A stretch of 64,000 nt of DNA, from the NCBI GenBank assembly GCA_016720925.1, contig JADKJR010000013.1, forward strand, positions 77,871-141,870, read 5' to 3'. The stretch comes from Betaproteobacteria bacterium (lineage in GTDB: Bacteria > Pseudomonadota > Gammaproteobacteria > Burkholderiales > Usitatibacteraceae). Under the pieces are notes generated by a model. The model was not told the DNA's origin. It did not search any database and saw only the letters and a program-made list of their open reading frames with translations. Shown piece by piece: positions 1-8,427 of this stretch; position 1 is the first letter of the stretch, and each line of letters starts with the position of its first letter. The position numbers and the translations under genes were made by a program.

Positions 1-126
1 GTTCCGCGTACAGCCTGCCCAGGGTGAAGAATTGGGCGGCGCAAATGCCTGCGGGTTTGCGGCACGCCGTCACCGCGGTATTGGCAGTATCATAATTGTT
101 CATCGATCAGGAAAGGAACGACACGA

Positions 127-570
127 ATGACGTACTGCAACTTCATGAAAACGGTGTGTGCACTTTCTCTTGTTCCCGTGCTGCTGGTTTGCACGGGCGC
201 ATCTGCCCAAGGCACGTCCGATTTCAGGGATGGCTACGCCCAAGGCTACAAGGAAGGCTTCGACGCGGGCTATCGTAAAGCGACCGGCGAGCAAGGCAGC
301 GCGCCGGCGGTCCAATCGAAGGGTTTTCCGATCGCCGTGCAAGTCGCCACCTATGGCCCGGATGGCTCGCGCGACCGTTGCGATGCCACGCACTATGTTC
401 GCCGGAGGGCCAATGGACAACGCAGCGTCTCGGTGGACATCACCAACCAAATGTGCGGCGACCCGGCGCCCGGCAAGCGCAAGGGTGTGGAGATCACGTA
501 TATGTGCGGATCGGTCGCCAAGACGGCGTCGGCGTATGAACATCGGTCCGCGTATTTGTACTGCGACTAA
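127..570 (+). CDS. Small secreted protein of unknown function
   Basis: The 147-residue product begins with a hydrophobic signal peptide (about residues 7-28, cleavage after an ASA-type site), so it should be exported to the periplasm. The mature part starts with a Gly/Tyr-rich repeat-like stretch (DGYAQGYKEGFDAGYRK) and has four cysteines towards the C-terminus that could form disulfides. I do not recognise the family. A purine-rich GGAAAGGA lies 8 bases before the ATG at 127; a second in-frame ATG at 145 would give a more standard signal peptide start. The next gene starts 21 bases downstream in the same direction. Confidence 0.7.
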   Translation: MTYCNFMKTVCALSLVPVLLVCTGASAQGTSDFRDGYAQGYKEGFDAGYRKATGEQGSAPAVQSKGFPIAVQVATYGPDGSRDRCDATHYVRRRANGQRSVSVDITNQMCGDPAPGKRKGVEITYMCGSVAKTASAYEHRSAYLYCD

Positions 571-591
571 TCACTGGCTAAAGGTACAACC

Positions 592-783
592 ATGAAATTG
601 CTGCTTTGGCTGCTGCTGTTCATCCTCTGCTGGCCGCTGGCACTGCTGGCGCTGGTGCTCTATCCGCTCATCTGGCTGATCGCGTTGCCGTTCCGGTTGG
701 TGGGAATCGCGGTGGAGGGCGTGTTTGAGTTGCTGCGCTCAATTGTCCTGCTGCCGGCAAGGATGTTGCGCGGCAAAACCTGA
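592..783 (+). CDS. Small membrane protein, two hydrophobic segments
   Basis: This 63-residue protein is almost entirely hydrophobic: Leu/Trp-rich segments at about residues 2-35 and a weaker amphipathic one at 36-57, ending in a short basic tail. It is probably an inner-membrane peptide. AAAGGT sits before the ATG. It follows the secreted protein gene by 21 bases and may be co-transcribed with it. It converges on the ABC exporter operon (gap 31 bases). The function is unknown. Confidence 0.6.
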   Translation: MKLLLWLLLFILCWPLALLALVLYPLIWLIALPFRLVGIAVEGVFELLRSIVLLPARMLRGKT

Positions 784-814
784 GATCTTCCGCACCTCTG
801 CACACTTGGCTGGC

Positions 815-1522
815 TCAACTCGACCCCGCTCCCACGACACGGCCATCGACCAGTTCAATAATTCGATCGCAGCGCTGCGCCATGCTCAGGTTGTGCGTCA
901 CCATCAGGAAAGTGGCGCCGGTATCGGTATTGACCTTGCGCATCAGCTCAAAAACCGCGTCCGCGGATTTGGTATCGAGATTGCCGGTCGGCTCATCCGC
1001 CAGGATCAGCGGCGGCTCCAGCGCCAGTGCGCGCGCAATGGCCACCCGCTGCTGCTGGCCACCTGAGAGATTGTTGACGGGATTGTCCTTCCACTGCTCC
1101 AGGCCTACCTGCGCGAGCAGGCTAAGTGCCTGTTCGCGCATCGCCCGGTCCGGCCGGCCGCGCCGCATCAGGAACGGCATCATGACGTTTTCCAACGCCG
1201 TGAACGCCGACAGCAAAAAGTGTGACTGGAATACGAAACCGATCGCGTGGCCACGCAATTCGGTGAGCTTCTTTTCATCGAGCGTGCTGGTTTCCTGTCC
1301 CGCAATAAATAGCTGTCCACTCGACGGACGATCCAGCAGGCCCATGATGTTGAGCAGCGTACTTTTCCCGGATCCCGATGGCCCGATCAGGGCCACAAAT
1401 TCACCCGGGCGAAGTTCCAGGTTGACACCGTGCAGCACTTCGGTTTCTGCCGGCGTGCCGACGTTGTAGGATTTCCGGATGTCCAGAAGTTGCAGGACTG
1501 CCGAAGAGACCAGATCAGCCAC
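815..1522 (-). CDS. ABC transporter ATP-binding protein (MacB/LolD type)
   Basis: This is the ATPase subunit of an exporter of the MacB/LolCDE class, powering transport or extraction across the inner membrane. Walker A (GPSGSGKST), the signature (LSGGQQQRVAIARAL), Walker B (LILADEPTGNLD) and the H-loop (MVTHN) are all present in a 235-residue protein, the usual length. The open frame extends further upstream, but only inside the preceding gene. I choose the GTG at 1522, which overlaps the permease stop by 8 bases (GTGGCTGA) and suggests translational coupling. It is the last gene of a membrane-fusion protein, permease, ATPase operon read on the minus strand. Confidence 0.9.
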   Translation of the reverse strand: MADLVSSAVLQLLDIRKSYNVGTPAETEVLHGVNLELRPGEFVALIGPSGSGKSTLLNIMGLLDRPSSGQLFIAGQETSTLDEKKLTELRGHAIGFVFQSHFLLSAFTALENVMMPFLMRRGRPDRAMREQALSLLAQVGLEQWKDNPVNNLSGGQQQRVAIARALALEPPLILADEPTGNLDTKSADAVFELMRKVNTDTGATFLMVTHNLSMAQRCDRIIELVDGRVVGAGSS

Positions 1523-2744
1523 GCATTGCCACCACAGGGTCGAGCCGCGACGCGCGAACCGCCGGGGTTGCTGCGGCGAGCAATCCCGTAAACGTCGCAA
1601 TGACTGCCGCCCAGACGAACAACATCGGATCAATGTCGACTGTAAACATCGTTGTCCCGTCCGGATTTTTTGCCACGCTCTGCCACGCCGCCAGCAGCCC
1701 CGCACCCAGAGCGGAGCCGAGCAGCGAACCCAGGCAGCCCACGACCGCGCCCTGTATCAGGAAAACGCGCATGATCTGACCGCGCGACCCGCCCATCGCG
1801 CGCAGGATGCCGATATCCTTCTGTCGCTGGACCACGGACACCACCAGCACGCTGGCGATGCCAGCGGCGACCGACAGACCGACAAACAGCCGGATCATCA
1901 TGCTGGAGAAAGTCTGCGCTTTCATCCCGAGAAAAAACTGATTATTGGCGACGATCCATGAGATCGCCTGCAACCCGGTCTGGGCGGCGATGGACTGCGC
2001 GATGGTCTCTGCCGCATACGGATCAGCCACCGTCATGTCGATACTGGAAACCCCACCGACCAGGTTGAGCAGGTTCTGGGCGGTGGCAAGCAACACGTAC
2101 GCGTTGCGCAGGTTGGCGCCGCGGCTGCCAAGATCGAAGATGCCGACGATGTTGAGCGTGAGGTTTGCTCCATTGGCGGTGGCCACCCGCAGTTTGTCGC
2201 CCAGTTGCACGCCCATGTCCTCTGCAAACTGGACGCCGACAATAATGTCGCTGTTGGTCATGCGAAAAGTGCCGGCGACGATCTTCTCCGGCAGCGGCAC
2301 TATGCGCGTGTACTGCTCGGGGTCAATGCCGATGACCGAAATTGATTGGGTGGCGTCGCCGCGCACCACAAACGCCGGGCCGGCGGCAGTTGGCGAGACC
2401 GCCACGATGTCTGACCGTTGCTGCATCTGGTCGCGCAATTTTTGCCACTGGTCCAGCGAACTCATGCGCTGTGAAGGTTTTTGAACGGTGGCAATCAGTG
2501 TTTCCCCAGGCCCGGCCGTGCGCTGCGGAGTGGCAATCTGTTTCGGCCGCTCCAGGGTGATGTGCGGCTGTGAGCTCAATACCCGTTTGAACATATTGGC
2601 CTGCATGCCTGCCAGCAGCGCCGACATGAAGACAATCACGCCGACACCAATAGCCACACCGGAAATAATGAACAGCGATTGCATGCGGCCCTCTCGCAGA
2701 AAGCGAAGCGCCGCAATCCACTCGAAGGGCAACAAAGCATTCAT
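1515..2744 (-). CDS. ABC transporter permease, FtsX/MacB family
   Basis: This 409-residue inner-membrane permease has the MacB/LolC layout: one N-terminal membrane segment (about residues 24-46), a large periplasmic MacB_PCD-type domain, then three C-terminal membrane segments (about 280-300, 330-360, 370-395) of the FtsX domain. Unlike MacB itself it lacks a fused ATPase; that subunit is the separate downstream gene. Its ATG overlaps the stop of the upstream adaptor gene by four bases (ATGA). The substrate is unknown; macrolides, peptides and lipoproteins are the usual cargo of relatives. Confidence 0.88.
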   Translation of the reverse strand: MNALLPFEWIAALRFLREGRMQSLFIISGVAIGVGVIVFMSALLAGMQANMFKRVLSSQPHITLERPKQIATPQRTAGPGETLIATVQKPSQRMSSLDQWQKLRDQMQQRSDIVAVSPTAAGPAFVVRGDATQSISVIGIDPEQYTRIVPLPEKIVAGTFRMTNSDIIVGVQFAEDMGVQLGDKLRVATANGANLTLNIVGIFDLGSRGANLRNAYVLLATAQNLLNLVGGVSSIDMTVADPYAAETIAQSIAAQTGLQAISWIVANNQFFLGMKAQTFSSMMIRLFVGLSVAAGIASVLVVSVVQRQKDIGILRAMGGSRGQIMRVFLIQGAVVGCLGSLLGSALGAGLLAAWQSVAKNPDGTTMFTVDIDPMLFVWAAVIATFTGLLAAATPAVRASRLDPVVAMRG

Positions 2745-4012
2745 TTGGCCGCGGCTGGTGGAGATGAAGAAGGCATGTGAGATGGCACGGTAATCGGTCG
2801 CACGCGTGCGCCTTCGGTAATCGTGTTGCCAGTCGCCCGCAACACCAGATCGCCATCGACAAGCCCCTCAAGGATTTCAACTCGTTTGTCTCCTCGCACA
2901 CCAAGCGTTATCCGCCGTTTCAGCGCGCGTCCGTCTGCAACCAGCATCACCCATGGCGCCACGCCGGCGGCATCACGAATCGCCTCCGGCGCCAGAGACA
3001 GTGCATTGGCAATTCGCGCGACTTCGATATCGACCGACACCGTCATATCCTGCCGCAGGTAGTCCGGCGGCGCAGGCACGTTGAGTTTTACCGCCACCGA
3101 ACCGCGCGTCGCATCGACACCGGGATTGATGTAGACGAGTTCGACCGGAAAACGTTTGCCCGGATAGGCATCGGCCGAGCCAATTGCACGCTGCCCGAGC
3201 GACAGGTAACGCAGGTTCTTTTCGTCGATTTGTACGATCAGCTGTGTCGGTCCGGCCGGGGACAGTACCATTAGAACTTTGCCGGGCTGGACAACATCGC
3301 CTCGCTCAACATTGCGCGAAATAAGCGTTCCGCCGATAGGAGCCTTGATGAGCGTGTGACCGAGCTTCGCCTGCGCAGCGGCAAGCGTCGCGCGTGCCTG
3401 CTGCAGGTTTGTCTGGGCAATCGCGTAATCGGTGCCGGCAGGTCGATTCGACTTCACCTGAAGTTGCGCGGTTTCCACCTGGCTTTGTGCGACCTGCAAA
3501 TTACGTTCTGCATCGTCGAGTTGCGATTTTCCGATGAAGCCTTTCCCCGCCAGGTCTTTGGTCCGCTCATATTGTTTCTGCGTATTGGCGAGCGTCGCCT
3601 TTGCCTGTGCGAGCGTCTGTTCGGCAATCGGCGTGGTCAGTTCGCGTATCTGCCGCAGGCGGGCGGCGGCCTGATTGACGGCGGCCTTCGCCTGATCAAC
3701 CGCTGCGGCTTCGTCACTGTTTTCAAGCAGGATCAGCGATTGGCCGGCCCTCACCACTTGGCCTTCGGCCACCGGTACGCCAGTCACCTCACCGGTGATC
3801 TGGCTACCGATGTCGATCCGTGATGGGCTCTCCACGTGACCACTTGCAACCACCGTTTGAGTGAGTTCGCTGCGCAGTACCGGAAATGCCGGCAGGCTGG
3901 GACCCAGTATTTTCGGTATCAGCCAATAGCCTGCTGCTGCCAGCAACACTATCGCGCCAAGCGCCGGCCAGCGCCATTGGACAAGCTTCAACCGGAATTC
4001 ATTGGAGTTCAT
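2741..4012 (-). CDS. MacA-like periplasmic adaptor (HlyD/RND-MFP family)
   Basis: This 423-residue membrane-fusion protein has one N-terminal membrane anchor (residues about 15-36), a lipoyl/barrel-sandwich half (VESPSRIDIGSQITGEV), a long alpha-hairpin of Ala/Gln-rich heptads (about 100-200), the second lipoyl half (GGTLISRNVERGDVV) and a beta-barrel and membrane-proximal domain. It should link the permease to an outer-membrane channel, for which no gene is present here. A GAAGGAG ribosome site lies about 9 bases before the ATG. It is the first gene of the operon and is predicted to be under an FNR-type promoter (4143-4184). Confidence 0.88.
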   Translation of the reverse strand: MNSNEFRLKLVQWRWPALGAIVLLAAAGYWLIPKILGPSLPAFPVLRSELTQTVVASGHVESPSRIDIGSQITGEVTGVPVAEGQVVRAGQSLILLENSDEAAAVDQAKAAVNQAAARLRQIRELTTPIAEQTLAQAKATLANTQKQYERTKDLAGKGFIGKSQLDDAERNLQVAQSQVETAQLQVKSNRPAGTDYAIAQTNLQQARATLAAAQAKLGHTLIKAPIGGTLISRNVERGDVVQPGKVLMVLSPAGPTQLIVQIDEKNLRYLSLGQRAIGSADAYPGKRFPVELVYINPGVDATRGSVAVKLNVPAPPDYLRQDMTVSVDIEVARIANALSLAPEAIRDAAGVAPWVMLVADGRALKRRITLGVRGDKRVEILEGLVDGDLVLRATGNTITEGARVRPITVPSHMPSSSPPAAAK

Positions 4013-4331
4013 CGTGTACTACTCCTTCTTTGTCCGATGACCCATTCACGTTCCACTGGGACAATTCCGGAAAACTCGCGGAATGCGCAATCCGCCGATG
4101 TGCGGAAAGCGCATCAGCCAAAATTATTGGCCCCTGAATGAAATAGTACGGCCACGCGAAGTGGGCGAGTTTGATGCGCATCAAAATGACCGGCAATCGA
4201 CCAAAACTTATCTTGTGCGCATCAGAACAGCAAACGCCAAATCAAACTTGCAATGATCGCGATTGCCGCGCGCCTACCAGCGGGCATGACGGATGCACAG
4301 ACCGGACAGTTGCCGGGACTTGACGGACGGG
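4013..4331. other. Intergenic region upstream of the exporter operon
   Basis: There is no credible gene here. It holds the FNR-type box and -10 described separately, and a long untranslated leader (about 120 bases) with the ribosome site for the adaptor gene. I see no T-tract terminator for the upstream cyclophilin gene. Confidence 0.5.
4143..4184 (-). promoter_or_regulatory. Predicted class II FNR-type promoter for the macAB-like operon
   Basis: A perfect 14-base palindrome TTGATGCGCATCAA (4171-4184) matches the Crp/Fnr-family anaerobic consensus TTGAT-N4-ATCAA. On the minus strand a -10-like TACTAT lies at 4148-4143, which puts +1 near 4136 and the palindrome centre at -41.5. That is the position used by class II activators, where a good -35 box is not needed. 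The site is about 160 bases before the adaptor start codon. This is a sequence prediction; which Crp/Fnr homologue binds is unknown. Confidence 0.6.
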
Positions 4332-5666
4332 CTAGAACGCCTGACGAACAATTGCCCGGCTTGAAGTCACGCCATTGAGCGTGTAATTCATGGTGCCGGC
4401 GCTCGCGCCGCTGAAGGCGAAGGTGATTGAACCCACCGAGCTCGCCGCATTGGTGCCATTCCAAATGGCAGTAAGGGGTTCTCCTCCGGTCACCTGGTAC
4501 AAGGCACCCGAGCAACCGGCGCCCGAGACCGGGCAATTCGGTACGACGTACCAGACCGGCTTGCCGGTCGCGTCGTAGACATACCAGGCGGCGAAGATGA
4601 TGCCGTACTGCTGGGTCAGCGATATGCCCCAGCCGTCTTCGCCCGGATTCCACCACAGGTCGGTGTAGTCGATGGCCGGCGCGGTTGTGCCGGTTGCCAG
4701 CGGCTGCAAGGTGATGGACTTCGATCCGGCGACATTGTTGATGGTGAAATTGAAGTTACCCGCGGTGGCGCTGGCAAACGTCAATGTACCCGTTCCCACC
4801 TGCGCCACCGCCTTGCCTGCGGCGCTCCATGCCACTGCGGGCGAGGTGCCTCCGGTCACCTGGTAGATGGCGCCGCTGCAAGTGCCGTTGGTGACCGGAC
4901 AATTGGGAATCACGTACCAGGTAGGCTGGCCGGCGGCATCGTAGGTGTATAGGGCCGCGAAAATGATATTGCCATGCTGTGTGACACTCATCCCCCAGCC
5001 GGATTCGTTGGCGTTCCACCACAGGCCTTGGTAGCTATTGGGCACTGCCGTTGCGGTGCTGACAAAGACGAGATTCTTCTTTTCGATCGTGTTGTTTGTG
5101 ACTGTGCCGACAATCGGCATGGAGTCGAACGGGCTGCCGGCATTGGCAAGCGGCAGCAGTGCGATCGCATCGGCGACAGCCATGCTGCCAGGTGTCACCT
5201 GACCAAAAACGGTGAACCCGCCGTTCTGTGCATCGAGATTCGCGGCGTTATCGCCCAGATTGATGAACCATTGCGAAGTTGCGCTGTTTGGATCGCTGCC
5301 CAGCTTGGCCATCGCGATCGTTCCCCGCACATTGGATCGGCCGGCGCTGAACTCATTGGCGACTGGTGCGTTCTCCCGCACGCCGACAACCGTCGCGCTT
5401 GCGTCATCCCAGACAAATCCCCCGCCCTGGATGACGAAACCGGGCACGCTGCGATGGATGATGGAGTTCCGGTATGCACCGCTGTTCACATACGTCAGGA
5501 AGTTCGCTACCGTGCGCGGGGCGGCGGTGTCATACAAAAGGATATCAATGGCGCCCAGCGACGTCTGCATTCTCACCGTCGTGGCTTCGCCGACGGCCGG
5601 CAAGGCAAGGATGAAGATCATTGCCAGAATGCGAAAGGTTTTTCGTTTGAGCTGATTCAAAGACAT
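4332..5666 (-). CDS. Secreted cyclophilin-type PPIase fused to two WWN-type beta repeats
   Basis: The 444-residue protein has a signal peptide (about 1-28), a cyclophilin peptidyl-prolyl isomerase domain (about 30-202, with HRSVPGFVIQGG and the SQWFINLGDN strand), and then two copies of a roughly 110-residue module (about 214-322 and 336-444). Each module begins LWWN-x4-GWG, continues IIFA-x-Y-YDA-G-P-WYV-P and contains one disulfide-like Cys pair. I choose the ATG at 5666, which has a GAGGG ribosome site and opens a good signal peptide; the frame extends 20 codons further upstream. Prolyl isomerase activity in the periplasm or outside the cell is expected. The role of the repeats is unknown. 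Confidence 0.85.
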   Translation of the reverse strand: MSLNQLKRKTFRILAMIFILALPAVGEATTVRMQTSLGAIDILLYDTAAPRTVANFLTYVNSGAYRNSIIHRSVPGFVIQGGGFVWDDASATVVGVRENAPVANEFSAGRSNVRGTIAMAKLGSDPNSATSQWFINLGDNAANLDAQNGGFTVFGQVTPGSMAVADAIALLPLANAGSPFDSMPIVGTVTNNTIEKKNLVFVSTATAVPNSYQGLWWNANESGWGMSVTQHGNIIFAALYTYDAAGQPTWYVIPNCPVTNGTCSGAIYQVTGGTSPAVAWSAAGKAVAQVGTGTLTFASATAGNFNFTINNVAGSKSITLQPLATGTTAPAIDYTDLWWNPGEDGWGISLTQQYGIIFAAWYVYDATGKPVWYVVPNCPVSGAGCSGALYQVTGGEPLTAIWNGTNAASSVGSITFAFSGASAGTMNYTLNGVTSSRAIVRQAF

Positions 5667-5853
5667 TTTTCCCTCGATAGATCTGCTTGCGTAAGGTCCG
5701 GCGATGCGGTATGCCGGGTGGCGCACATTGTATTACGGCAGCCGCACTGCGCGGCGGATTGATGGTCTGTTGGTCTACGAATGGCCGGTTCGCTCGATGG
5801 TAGTGACGAGGGTGGCAACGCCATTCGACCGCGAGTTGAAGACCCGCAGGTCT

Positions 5854-7155
5854 TCAGCGTGATGAAGCAGGCAGCGGAAAAGGTGCCGGAAATGGCGCCA
5901 GGGCAGGCGCGAGCGGGGCAGGCTTCGGCGAAAGCGCACCGGCTACATGTCCGAAATCAAATCCTGCCACAGCTTGCGCCGCCGCCGACCCCAACTTGCC
6001 ATATAGCTCAAGAATGTTGGCCTTGTCGTTCGGGTAAACGCGGTTCGACAGAAATACGAAAAAAGTCTTTGAGAAAGGATCAATCCACAGGATGCAACCG
6101 GTGAATCCGGTATGCCCATAGCTGCCGATTGGAAACACGCTGCCGCGCGGTCGGGAGTAAGGCGAATCGATGTCCCAACCCGCGCTGCGGCGCCACTCGC
6201 TGCCCGATGGTGATTGCACACTGCTCATCAGGCGAACACTCTCACGACTCAGTACCCGCACGCCATCAAGTTCGCCTTCGTTCAGCATCATTCTGGCAAA
6301 GCGCGCGAGATCGGACGCCGTGGTGAATACGCCGGCGGATCCGCCCACGCCACCCAAGAATCGCACAGTGGGATCGTGCACCACGCCTTGCAGGACCTGG
6401 CCATCATGCAAATCGCGATGCAACGACTGTGCGAGCGGGTCGGCCATTCGTTGCGTGGGTGCGATGCGCGCCGTGGCCATTCTTTCCAATGGCAAATAAC
6501 CCGTGTCGCGCATGCGCAACGGACCATAAAGGCGTTTTGCGGCGAATTCGTTTAGCGGCAGGCCACTCACGCGCTGCACCAACATGCCCAGCAGGGTGAA
6601 ATTAATGTCCGAATAGCGGAACAGGCTGCCGGGAGGATGCGTGACAGCCTGCGAACACGCCAGATTGAATGCGGCCATTTCGCCCCGCCATGACGGTATG
6701 GCCGGCAGACCCGCTGCGAGGCCCGAAGTATGAGTCAGGAGGTGACGCACGCTGATGGCGTCCTTGCCGCCACGGGAACATTCTGGGAAATACTGGATAA
6801 GCGGCGTATCGAGCGCGACTTTTCCCTCCTCGATCAGCAGCATGATGGACGGAGCGGTTGCGATCACCTTGGTCAGCGACGCCGCGTCGAAAACGGTATT
6901 CAGGTTTGTCACGTTGGCATCGGCTTCAAATGTTTGGCGGCCGAAGGCTTTCTGGTATGAGACGCCATTGCGTTCCAGCCAGAACACCGCACCGGGCATC
7001 TGGCGGCGGGCGATAAAGGATTCGACCGCAATGTCGATCTCCGCATATCGGCTGGCATCCAGCGGGGAAGGCGAGGGCGTAGGCAAGTGAGTACATCCTG
7101 TCAGCAGGTTAATCGCAAACAGAACAGCGGTTGTGGCGCGCGTGCTGGCGCGCAT
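5854..7155 (-). CDS. Beta-lactamase-fold serine hydrolase, predicted lipoprotein
   Basis: This is a class C beta-lactamase/esterase/DD-peptidase-like protein. With the start I prefer (ATG 7155, 433 residues) it has a lipoprotein signal ending LLTGC (Cys21), the catalytic SxxK as SLTK (Ser93, Lys96), a YSD tyrosine motif near 181 and an HTG triad-like GHTG motif near 350. Several upstream starts (7164, 7185, TTG 7203) are possible and none has a clear ribosome site. The C-terminal tail is a low-complexity Pro/Ala run. Relatives include esterases and peptidoglycan-modifying enzymes, so antibiotic resistance should not be assumed. Confidence 0.8.
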   Translation of the reverse strand: MRASTRATTAVLFAINLLTGCTHLPTPSPSPLDASRYAEIDIAVESFIARRQMPGAVFWLERNGVSYQKAFGRQTFEADANVTNLNTVFDAASLTKVIATAPSIMLLIEEGKVALDTPLIQYFPECSRGGKDAISVRHLLTHTSGLAAGLPAIPSWRGEMAAFNLACSQAVTHPPGSLFRYSDINFTLLGMLVQRVSGLPLNEFAAKRLYGPLRMRDTGYLPLERMATARIAPTQRMADPLAQSLHRDLHDGQVLQGVVHDPTVRFLGGVGGSAGVFTTASDLARFARMMLNEGELDGVRVLSRESVRLMSSVQSPSGSEWRRSAGWDIDSPYSRPRGSVFPIGSYGHTGFTGCILWIDPFSKTFFVFLSNRVYPNDKANILELYGKLGSAAAQAVAGFDFGHVAGALSPKPAPLAPALAPFPAPFPLPASSR

Positions 7156-7224
7156 TCCGGACATTAAAGAAAAATGGGGAAACATCACCGGATAATAAGG
7201 CAAGCCACGCCCGAATACCGCCGA

Positions 7225-7815
7225 TCAGAATCCGGATCCAGGTTGCTTCAGGAATTCGCTTTCCTCCGCAGTGCTCCTGCGTGACAACGCTTCATTGCGG
7301 TGGGGGAAACGTCCGAATCGGCGAATGATGACAAGGTGTTTTTCAGCCCACACATGCAAGTCCCGGGTCTCGCGAAATCCGGACAGCTCTTTCATCAGCC
7401 GCAGGCAAAGTTCCTGGTCGGGCAAGTGTTCGCTGTGCTCAAACGGTAGATAGATAAACAATCGCTCGACCGGTCGCAGTGTGCGGTCATATTCCTTTGC
7501 CAGTGCGTAGCGGGCGGCCTTGCGGGCCATCGCGTCAGCTTCAAAGGCGCGGCGTGTGCCGCGGAACATGTTGCGCGGGAATTGATCGAGCGTGACGATC
7601 AGGGCGAGACACGCGAGCGGTTGGTCTTTCCAGTGGGGAAACTCACCCGCCACCGCCTGCTCGTAGACGGCCAGAAAACGCGTACGAATTTCCTCGTCGA
7701 ACGCGGCGTCTTTCTTGAACCATTGTTCGCGACTCTGACCGCGAATTCTGCCGTCACCAAACCAGAAAGTGAGAATATCCTGTGCAACGGCGTCCAGCGT
7801 GGGTGCGGTGATCAT
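7225..7815 (-). CDS. DUF924 family protein
   Basis: The 196-residue protein matches the DUF924 family along its whole length: ILTFWFGDG near the N-terminus, a WFKKDAAFD block, LDQFPRNMFRGT in the centre and YLPFEHSE followed by a C-terminal RFPHRN. The family is all-helical and TPR-like, cytosolic and of unknown biochemical role. It sits 69 bases before the hydrolase gene in the same direction, and diverges from the VOC gene at 7901. Confidence 0.9.
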   Translation of the reverse strand: MITAPTLDAVAQDILTFWFGDGRIRGQSREQWFKKDAAFDEEIRTRFLAVYEQAVAGEFPHWKDQPLACLALIVTLDQFPRNMFRGTRRAFEADAMARKAARYALAKEYDRTLRPVERLFIYLPFEHSEHLPDQELCLRLMKELSGFRETRDLHVWAEKHLVIIRRFGRFPHRNEALSRRSTAEESEFLKQPGSGF

Positions 7816-7900
7816 ACCGCCATCATAAGCGACCCGGCCCGCGCAGACGCGGAATTCCTGCTTTATGATGCGGGTTCACGCCAAAACACAAGGAGCAAAC

Positions 7901-8269
7901 ATGATCGGCTACGTGACACTGGGAACAAACGACCTGGCGCGGGGTGCCAAGTTCTACGATGAGCTGCTGGCGGTCATTGGCGCCAAGCGTTTTATGGAAT
8001 CAGACCGCTTCATTGCGTGGTCGGTCAGCCCGACCACGCCTAGCCTGGGCTTGATCAAGCCGTATGACGGAAAACCTGCCACGGTCGGTAATGGCGTGAT
8101 GGTCGCGCTGGTGGTCGACAGCAAGGAAAAAGTCGACGCGCTTTACAAAAAGGCCATGGCCCTCGGCGCCAAGGATGAAGGCGCACCCGGTCCGCGTTTC
8201 GATGGATTCTATGCCGCGTATTTTCGCGATCTGGATGGCAACAAGCTGAATTTCTTTTTTATGGGGTGA
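7901..8269 (+). CDS. VOC (glyoxalase/bleomycin-resistance fold) protein
   Basis: The 122-residue single-module vicinal-oxygen-chelate protein has two beta-alpha-beta-beta-beta units; the second ends in FRDLDGNKLNFFF, the usual Glu/Asn metal-site strand region. AAGGAG lies just before ATG 7901, so I reject the longer frame starting at 7865. Relatives are annotated as lactoylglutathione-lyase-like or dioxygenase-like; the substrate cannot be inferred. A stable hairpin follows at 8281-8306. Confidence 0.85.
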   Translation: MIGYVTLGTNDLARGAKFYDELLAVIGAKRFMESDRFIAWSVSPTTPSLGLIKPYDGKPATVGNGVMVALVVDSKEKVDALYKKAMALGAKDEGAPGPRFDGFYAAYFRDLDGNKLNFFFMG

Positions 8270-8280
8270 ACGCGGGGTTT

Positions 8281-8306
8281 CGAGGAGCAAACAGTTTTGC
8301 TCCTCG
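8281..8306. terminator. Strong hairpin after the VOC gene, no T-tract
   Basis: There is a perfect 11-bp stem, CGAGGAGCAAA pairing with TTTGCTCCTCG, with the 4-base loop CAGT, 12 bases after the VOC stop. No run of T follows, so it may act as an mRNA 3' stabiliser or a weak terminator rather than a classical intrinsic terminator. Confidence 0.45.
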
Positions 8307-8427
8307 CCGCGTGAACCGGCAGCCCTCCGGGGTGCCGTGGGGCCTAGCAACACCGTGGTAACAAAAGACTTCTGAACGCCTGCACTTTCCTGTTCCCATC
8401 CTCAGCAAATTCTCAACACGCCTCGCC

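Noticed and set aside
1523..1705. 61-residue N-terminal extension of the ABC ATPase
   Set aside because: It lies wholly inside the permease gene in another frame and is basic and Cys-rich, unlike the family.
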